Below are positions 58,920 through 64,000 of a stretch of DNA of 64,000 bases, one piece after another. The first letter of the stretch is position 1. Every line of letters starts with the position of its first letter. The stretch is from assembly GCA_965232455.1 (NCBI GenBank), contig OZ246981.1, positions 1,612,001-1,676,000 on the forward strand. The letters are read 5' to 3'. The notes under the pieces are model-generated. The model searched no databases. It had not been told where the DNA came from and saw only the letters and a program-made list of their open reading frames with translations. Made by a program: the position numbers and the translations under genes. Source of the stretch: JBFGFX01 sp965232455 (lineage in GTDB: Bacteria > Pseudomonadota > Gammaproteobacteria > Steroidobacterales > Woeseiaceae).

Positions 58920-59297
58920 ATGCGCCGACGTTTACGCGCTTGGATCCCGGTCGCGGCAACGCTGGCCGCCTGTTCGGGGAACCCGATCAATCCGGACGTC
59001 GCCGCGTTGCGCATCAACCCCGACGCACGCTCAAAAAGCGAAATTGAAAACGTTGTTTCCTCCGCGCTCGGCGGTGTCGATATCATGATCGCCGACGATG
59101 CGCTGACTCGCGAGAGCGTGCTGATCATCGAACGCGGCATGCGGCGACGCGTCGACGGACCGCCGGAACTGGGCCGTGATCTCGGCCGCCCGGCACGTTT
59201 CCAGCTCGTGGTGGACGGCCGCCGGTGTTTCCTAGTGCACGAAGAAACCGGCTTGCGCTGGATGCTAAACGCAACAGAGTGCATCGCGGCCGAATAG
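58920..59297 (+). CDS. Small hypothetical lipoprotein
   Basis: 125 residues from ATG 58920 (a TTG 3 bases earlier is in frame). A short Arg-rich N-terminus and lipobox LAAC give Cys18. The mature part is alpha/beta, with no recognised domain; segment IENVVSSALGGVDIMIADDALTRESVLIIERG and a final Cys pair (CFLVHEETGLRWMLNATEC) are notable. It follows the S41 protease by 4 bases and precedes the penicillin acylase gene by 74 bases, so an operon is likely. Function unknown. Confidence 0.72.
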   Translation: MRRRLRAWIPVAATLAACSGNPINPDVAALRINPDARSKSEIENVVSSALGGVDIMIADDALTRESVLIIERGMRRRVDGPPELGRDLGRPARFQLVVDGRRCFLVHEETGLRWMLNATECIAAE

Positions 59298-59371
59298 CGA
59301 CTGCGCCTCGCTGCGCGATCGCTGTGTACAATGTGGTGCTCTCGACCCTGGGCCTGTTGGCAGGAAGCACC

Positions 59372-61687
59372 ATGCGATTGGCTATTTGCGGCGCCGCCTG
59401 CGCCCTTGCGCTCAACGCGGCTTACGCTGAAGACGCCGCTTACACCGTTGCCGGTCTCGAGCAGCCCGCCGAGATTATCGTCGACGAATGGGGTGTCCCG
59501 CACATCTACGCCGGCACGCATTACGATGCGTTTTTTGTCCAGGGGTTCAACGTGGCACGCGACCGCCTTTGGCAGATCGACACGTGGCGGCGGCGCGGCC
59601 TGGGACTGTTGTCGGACGCGCTTGGACCCGCATACGTCGATCAGGATCGTGCAAACCGGCTGTTTCTATACCGCGGCGACATGTATCGCGAATGGCTCGC
59701 CTACGGGTCGGATGCAAAACGGATCGCGGAAGCGTTTACGTCCGGGATCAACGCCTACATCGACCTTATCGAGGCGCAGCCGGATCTGCTGCCTGTGGAG
59801 TTTGAGTTGCTCGACTATCGTCCGGCCCGGTGGCAGCCCGCCGACGTCGTGAGAATTCGCACCCACGGGATCATGCGTAACGTGGCGAACGAAGTGCACC
59901 GGGCGAAAATCGCCTGCGCCAGCAATCTGGAGACCGCCACTTATTGGATAGAGCTTACGCCGTCGTGGTCGACCGAAATCCCGGAAGGACTCGATCCCTG
60001 CTCGATTCCCGAAGACGTTCTGGCCGTCTCGCGGCTGGCCAGAGCGCCGGTTGTTTTCGACCGGGCGGAGCGCACGGCTGCGCTCGCCGCCGAGATCGAG
60101 CGTGGCCCCGTGTCCGGCAGCAACAACTGGGTCGTCGGCCCGGGACGGACGGCGACCGGGCGCCCGATCCTTGCCAATGATCCGCACCGCGGCCACTCCG
60201 TGCCGTCCCTACGTTACGTCGCCCACCTCGTCGCTCCCGGGCTCAACGTCATCGGCGCCGGCGAACCGGCGTTACCCGGCATATCCATCGGACACAACGA
60301 ACGGATTGCGTTCGGGCTCACGGTGTTCGGCATCGATCAGGAGGATCTCTACGTTTACGAACGCAGCGATGCCGGCTACCGATACCGCGGCGCATGGCAG
60401 CCATTCGACGAGGTAACGGAATTTATCCCCGTGCGCGGCGCGGCGGACGCCGAAGTGACGCTCAGGTACACGCGGCACGGACCCGTCATCTACGAGGACG
60501 AGAGCCGTGCGTTCGCGATACGCGGCGTCTGGTCGGAACCCGGAACGTCCGCCTACTTCGGCAGCGTCGAGTACATGCGCGCGCAGAACTGGCGCGAATT
60601 CGTCGGCGCGCTGAATCGATGGGGCACGCCGGCCGAGAATCAGGTGTATGCGGACATAGACGGCAACATCGGCTACAAACCCGCCGGGATGTTCCCGAAA
60701 CGGCCGAACTGGGACGGCCTGCTCCCGGTCCCGGGCGACGGGCGTTACGAGTGGGCGGGGTTTCACGACATGGACGTTCTACCCGAGGAATACAACCCCG
60801 AACGTGGCTTCACCGGCACGGCAAATTCGATGAATTTGCCGGACGACTATCCGATCGAAACCTACACGACGTCGCTGGACGGCTGGGCCGAACCCTGGCG
60901 TTACAAACGAATGTGGGACGTGCTGGACGCAACGGCCGAGCACAGCCTCGCTGACTCGATCGCGTTGCAACGCGACTACACATCGCTGCTTGCAAAAGAA
61001 TTCCAGGCTCGACTGCCGGAGACACCTCACTCTCCGTGGGTGAAGATGCTGAGAGACTGGGACGCAACGCTGTCGCCCGACTCCGGTCCCGCCGCGCTCT
61101 ACATTGTCTGGATCTATCGGCACCTGAAACCGGCGGTGGCAATCGAACTGCTGCCGTCGGACCCGGAGCTCATCGCCAGCGCGCGCGGCTGGCGGGGCGT
61201 CCTGCGTCGGCTCGACGAGCTAGAAGATCCCGGCATCGCCGGTCTGACCCTCGAGGCGGCCGCCAAAGAAACCGCCGCATTGCTCGGCGGCGATCCGGCA
61301 AAGTGGCGCTGGGGCGACTTGCACAAGGCGCGTTTTGCCCACCCGCTGCTCGCATTCGCCGACGGCGAGCTCAGCGCCGCGATGCAATTGGACGAATACG
61401 AACGGGGCGGCAGCGGAAGCACGACGAACGTCAACAATTTCCGCGGCGACGACTTCAGCGTCGTCCACGGCGCCAGTTTCAGCATGGTGCTCGACGTCGG
61501 TAACTGGGACGCCTCGCGGATGAGTAATTCGCCGGGGCAATCCGGCGACCCGCGCTCATCGTTTTACGACAACCTGCTCGAAGGCTGGGCCAACGAGCAA
61601 AGCTTTCCGCTCCTCTACAGCCGTGATCAGGTGCTTGCGCGGGAGTCCTTTCGCATCGCCCTGCAACCGGCCGCCGCTGACGACTGA
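59372..61687 (+). CDS. Penicillin acylase family (Ntn hydrolase, S45)
   Basis: 771 residues from ATG 59372, preceded by AGGA. The signal peptide ends AYAED (~20). The alpha subunit precedes the autocatalytic site G249/S250 in PVSGSNNWVVGP, where Ser250 becomes the N-terminal nucleophile of the beta subunit; NDPHRGHSVPSLRYVAHL and the later NAPAxx-like features belong to the family. It matures to alpha/beta subunits in the periplasm and cleaves amides such as acyl-homoserine lactones, aculeacin or beta-lactam side chains. Which substrate applies is not decidable here, but quorum-signal cleavage is a common role. Confidence 0.9.
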   Translation: MRLAICGAACALALNAAYAEDAAYTVAGLEQPAEIIVDEWGVPHIYAGTHYDAFFVQGFNVARDRLWQIDTWRRRGLGLLSDALGPAYVDQDRANRLFLYRGDMYREWLAYGSDAKRIAEAFTSGINAYIDLIEAQPDLLPVEFELLDYRPARWQPADVVRIRTHGIMRNVANEVHRAKIACASNLETATYWIELTPSWSTEIPEGLDPCSIPEDVLAVSRLARAPVVFDRAERTAALAAEIERGPVSGSNNWVVGPGRTATGRPILANDPHRGHSVPSLRYVAHLVAPGLNVIGAGEPALPGISIGHNERIAFGLTVFGIDQEDLYVYERSDAGYRYRGAWQPFDEVTEFIPVRGAADAEVTLRYTRHGPVIYEDESRAFAIRGVWSEPGTSAYFGSVEYMRAQNWREFVGALNRWGTPAENQVYADIDGNIGYKPAGMFPKRPNWDGLLPVPGDGRYEWAGFHDMDVLPEEYNPERGFTGTANSMNLPDDYPIETYTTSLDGWAEPWRYKRMWDVLDATAEHSLADSIALQRDYTSLLAKEFQARLPETPHSPWVKMLRDWDATLSPDSGPAALYIVWIYRHLKPAVAIELLPSDPELIASARGWRGVLRRLDELEDPGIAGLTLEAAAKETAALLGGDPAKWRWGDLHKARFAHPLLAFADGELSAAMQLDEYERGGSGSTTNVNNFRGDDFSVVHGASFSMVLDVGNWDASRMSNSPGQSGDPRSSFYDNLLEGWANEQSFPLLYSRDQVLARESFRIALQPAAADD

Positions 61688-61905
61688 GCGTTCGCCTGCC
61701 GTCGCGGCGCTGTAACTTTCGCGGATTTTGCCGACTTTTCACCGATTTTACCGACAAATAGCCGCGTATATGCTCGTATTGTGCGGTATCGCAAGAACCG
61801 CCGGCGGTGTCCCGGCATGCGCCGCTGGACAAGCCTTCGACGAGTTGCGAGACTCGAACGACGTTGTCGAAACGCGCCACTACACACTACCGTGAGACCC
61901 CCCCG

Positions 61906-62769
61906 ATGCTGCGCAAGCTGATCCTCGTACTCTGCACCCTTGCCCCTCCGCTGGCGGTGAACGCACAGCCCGCTTCGCCGACCCTCGAGCGGATCGCCGA
62001 AACCGGCGAGTTTCGGATCGGCTTCGTTCCGGATGCGCCGCCGATGTCTTTCCTGGATCAAAACGGCGCCGCCATCGGCTATTCGATCGATCTTTGCCGC
62101 CAGATCGCGTCCTCGATCCGAGAGGAAGCCGGCCTCGAAAAGATCGACCTGAGTTTCACGCCGTTGGTCTCGATGGAGGACCGTTTGAGCGCCGTCGAGA
62201 AAGGCCTGGTCGACATCGAATGCGGTGCGACGACGGTAACCTTGTCTCGTCGCGAAAGGGTCGACTTCACGCTGATGACCTTCATCACCGGCGGAGCGGT
62301 GGTCTCCCGGCGAGCAAAACCGATTTACACGCTGGACGATCTCGACAACAAGACCGTTGCGGTGGTTGGCGGCACCACGACGGAAGACGCATTGCGCGAC
62401 TTCATGACGCTGAACGAAATGGATATCGAACTACGCAGGATCGAAACGCACGACCAGGGCATGGAGCTGCTCGACGACCGAAAGGTGGACGGTTATGCGT
62501 CCGACCGCGCGATGTTGATCGGACAGGTCTTCAGAAGCGCCGACGCCGCCAACTATGCGTTGACACAAAGCGTTTTCTCGTTCGAGCCCTACTCGATGAT
62601 GACCCGCCGCGGCGACACCGAGTTTCGCCTGGCGGCCGATCGCGCGCTGGCCGCCTTGTACAGGACGGCCCGCATACGGCGCCTTTACCAAAACTGGTTC
62701 GGACGTCACGGTGAGCCGCTGTCGCCCATCGTCGAAGCAATGTACGAGTTCCAGGCAGTGGGTGAATAA
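61906..62769 (+). CDS. Periplasmic amino-acid ABC-type solute-binding protein
   Basis: 287 residues from ATG 61906. Signal peptide ends VNAQ (~22). The SBP_bac_3 fold is clear: GEFRIGFVPDAPPMSFLDQNGAAIGYSIDLCRQIA, LVDIECGATTVTLSRRERVDFTLMTFITGGAVV, LDDLDNKTVAVVGGTTTEDALRDF, VDGYASDRAMLIGQ and YRTARIRRLYQNWFGRHG. It resembles glutamate/aspartate-binding proteins. No permease or ATPase gene is in the window, so it may be an orphan or serve a receptor. Confidence 0.88.
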   Translation: MLRKLILVLCTLAPPLAVNAQPASPTLERIAETGEFRIGFVPDAPPMSFLDQNGAAIGYSIDLCRQIASSIREEAGLEKIDLSFTPLVSMEDRLSAVEKGLVDIECGATTVTLSRRERVDFTLMTFITGGAVVSRRAKPIYTLDDLDNKTVAVVGGTTTEDALRDFMTLNEMDIELRRIETHDQGMELLDDRKVDGYASDRAMLIGQVFRSADAANYALTQSVFSFEPYSMMTRRGDTEFRLAADRALAALYRTARIRRLYQNWFGRHGEPLSPIVEAMYEFQAVGE

Positions 62770-62897
62770 GCGGGCTCACGGAACTTTCCGCCGGCGGCGC
62801 ACTCAATCTGATTCGGACCGCCGATCGTAGAATCCACGCCGCCCCGGCGCGTGGACCGCGTCGGTTTGCGACATCAACGAAGGTATACCGACCATCC

Positions 62898-63581
62898 ATG
62901 TTCAGACGATCCGTATTCGTGTTACTGGTGTGTATCGGCGCCGCAGGCAAATCCGGCGCGCAGGAGTACGCGCCGGCAAACTTCAGTGGCGGCGAAAAAT
63001 CGTTGAGCGAGCTCATCGAGTTTCCGGAGCTGCGTGGCGACGCCAGCGTCACGATCTCATGCCTCGGCCTCCTGGAGCGCAGCGGCAAACTCGACAAGCA
63101 CGGCTGTTACGTCAGAAACCCCGGCGACGAGACCTTTGTCGCCGCCATTTACAAGGCGGTCAAGAAAGCGCGCCTCGTTCCGGCGGTTTATGACGGCAAA
63201 CCGGCCACGGTGGTATTCCAGTACCGCGTGCAGTTCGTACAGAAAGGTGAAGACAAGGAGATAAATTTCGCCGCCAATCCAGGATACGCGGAGAACGTCG
63301 AAGCCTACGGGCACGAACACGTTGCGGCTCAGCGGCTGTTCAGTAAGGAGGCCTGGCAAAAAGCCTGTCCGAAACAGGCAAGATTCTTCGTGCTGGTTAA
63401 GGCGAACGTCGACTTCGACGGAACGCCGGGCGCGGTGAGCGTCACGCACGGCGACGGCATCCCGATCACCGGAAAATGCCAGCAGGCGATCATCGACGAT
63501 GTCCTCAACAGTCGCTTCATACCGGCGATGGCGGACGGAGAGGCGGTGCCGTCGACGTTCATCGAACCGTTCGGTAACTGA
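62898..63581 (+). CDS. Hypothetical exported protein
   Basis: 227 residues; signal peptide ends GAQE (~22). I do not recognise a domain. Segments suggest an alpha/beta fold with paired cysteines (CLGLLERSGKLDKHGC; KACPKQARFF...GKC) and TonB-C-terminal-like patterns (VKKARLVPAVYDGKPATVVFQYRVQF; VLNSRFIPAMADGEAVPSTFIEPFG). The two 'xARLxPAxxDGxPxxxxF' segments look like a repeated TonB-type fold, so it could contact TonB-linked systems, but this is weak. Confidence 0.6.
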   Translation: MFRRSVFVLLVCIGAAGKSGAQEYAPANFSGGEKSLSELIEFPELRGDASVTISCLGLLERSGKLDKHGCYVRNPGDETFVAAIYKAVKKARLVPAVYDGKPATVVFQYRVQFVQKGEDKEINFAANPGYAENVEAYGHEHVAAQRLFSKEAWQKACPKQARFFVLVKANVDFDGTPGAVSVTHGDGIPITGKCQQAIIDDVLNSRFIPAMADGEAVPSTFIEPFGN

Positions 63582-63612
63582 CGGCGACCTGACGGACAGC
63601 CGCCGGACAAAA

Positions 63613-64000
63613 TCAAACGCCCGGTCTGCCGAGTTCCGGCGGCAGGACCGACTCTATCCGTTCCATCACGTCCAGGCGGTGGATCAGGTCGTTGACGTAA
63701 TCCAGTTTGTCCGTTTCCAGTATCAGAACCTCACCCATATCGTAGGACGCGATCCACTGCTCGTACAACCGGTCCAGACGTTTGAGATAGGCGAGCGGCA
63801 CGTCCTGCTCCATCTCCCGCCCGCGCATCCGGATGCGCTTGCGCAACGTGCGCATCGAGCACCGCAGGTAAATCATGAGGTCGGGCGGCCGAATCGCATC
63901 GAGGATCGATTGGTAGAATCCGCGATAAGTCCGCCAATCACGAGAATCCATCATCCTCATCTCGTGCAGCGCCGTCGCGAATATCTCGGCGTCCTCGAAA
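63613..64000 (-). CDS. Deoxynucleoside kinase (partial, N-terminus beyond window)
   Basis: The gene enters from the right edge; 128 C-terminal residues are seen. The pattern (FEDAEIFATALHEMRMMDSRDWRTYRGFYQSILDAIRPPDLMIYLRCSMRTLRKRIRMRGREMEQDVPLAYLKRLDRLYEQWI) is that of dNK/Dck-Dgk family kinases: DR-x-x-Y helix, LID arginines (LRKRIRMRGR) and the helical C-terminal cap. These enzymes phosphorylate deoxynucleosides to 5'-monophosphates in the salvage pathway. It converges with the hypothetical exported gene. Confidence 0.87.
   Translation of the reverse strand, partial: FEDAEIFATALHEMRMMDSRDWRTYRGFYQSILDAIRPPDLMIYLRCSMRTLRKRIRMRGREMEQDVPLAYLKRLDRLYEQWIASYDMGEVLILETDKLDYVNDLIHRLDVMERIESVLPPELGRPGV

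Noticed and set aside
57355..58920. 521-residue open frame in a second plus-strand frame over the S41 peptidase gene.
   Set aside because: Extremely arginine-rich, no recognisable domain, and the overlapping S41 frame has clear catalytic motifs and a lipobox.

Overview
This window looks like a chromosomal segment of a GC-rich, Gram-negative, heterotrophic gammaproteobacterium. The evidence is two large TonB-dependent receptors, many exported peptidases and hydrolases, several outer-membrane barrels, a PagP-like protein, a LolCDE/MacB-type ABC system and a RhlE-type helicase. The set is reminiscent of marine Woeseiales-type bacteria; that placement is an impression from gene content, not a measurement. 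I see no rRNA, tRNA, CRISPR array, prophage or insertion sequence.

Layout. 1-1755 (minus): a membrane electron-transfer module of TPR lipoprotein, di-heme cytochrome b-like protein and multiheme cytochrome c (cut by the window edge). It is divergent from an exported ankyrin protein (2065-3918), with three CRP-like sites between them. 3967-5600 (minus): two YbjQ proteins and an M48 metalloprotease. 5762-9016 (minus): EcsC-like protein, Baeyer-Villiger-type monooxygenase and alpha/beta hydrolase. 9688-17913: two 1035-residue paralogous TonB-dependent receptors on either side of an oppositely oriented M20 peptidase, with near-identical terminators and a shared upstream element. 18141-18710: PagP-like barrel. 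18896-20439: a tightly coupled trio of ribbon-helix-helix protein, ParC-like small protein and D-2-hydroxyacid dehydrogenase behind an operator-like repeat cluster.

20563-32198: Tat-exported FAD oxidoreductase, unknown 150-residue protein, OmpW, BamA/TamA-like barrel, DUF885 peptidase, an ArsR/SRPBCC/YHS group, RhlE-like helicase, pectinacetylesterase-family protein and OmpA-like barrel. 32619-42281: cold-shock protein, MAPEG protein, two GSTs, LysR regulator, cupin, 2-TM protein, GAF-GGDEF diguanylate cyclase, exported calycin-like protein, DNA alkylation repair protein, hydrolase and acyl-CoA ligase. 42545-50644: M13 peptidase, exported thioredoxin-fold/DUF255 protein, an orphan ExeA-like ATPase with a roughly 600-residue disordered tail, and PhzF. 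50712-56069 (minus): hydrolase, ABC ATPase, FtsX permease and AttH-type lipocalin operon. 56260-64000: hotdog-fold protein, S41 protease, lipoprotein, penicillin acylase, solute-binding protein, exported hypothetical protein and a partial deoxynucleoside kinase.

Functional themes are outer-membrane uptake and degradation of peptides (TonB receptors with M20, DUF885, M13 and S41 peptidases), envelope maintenance (barrels, PagP-like, M48, FtsX/AttH), and oxidation or detoxification (BVMO, GST, MAPEG, DAO). Least expected are the partition-like regulator pair fused by overlap to a dehydrogenase gene, the element shared by the two receptors, and the intergenic palindromes.
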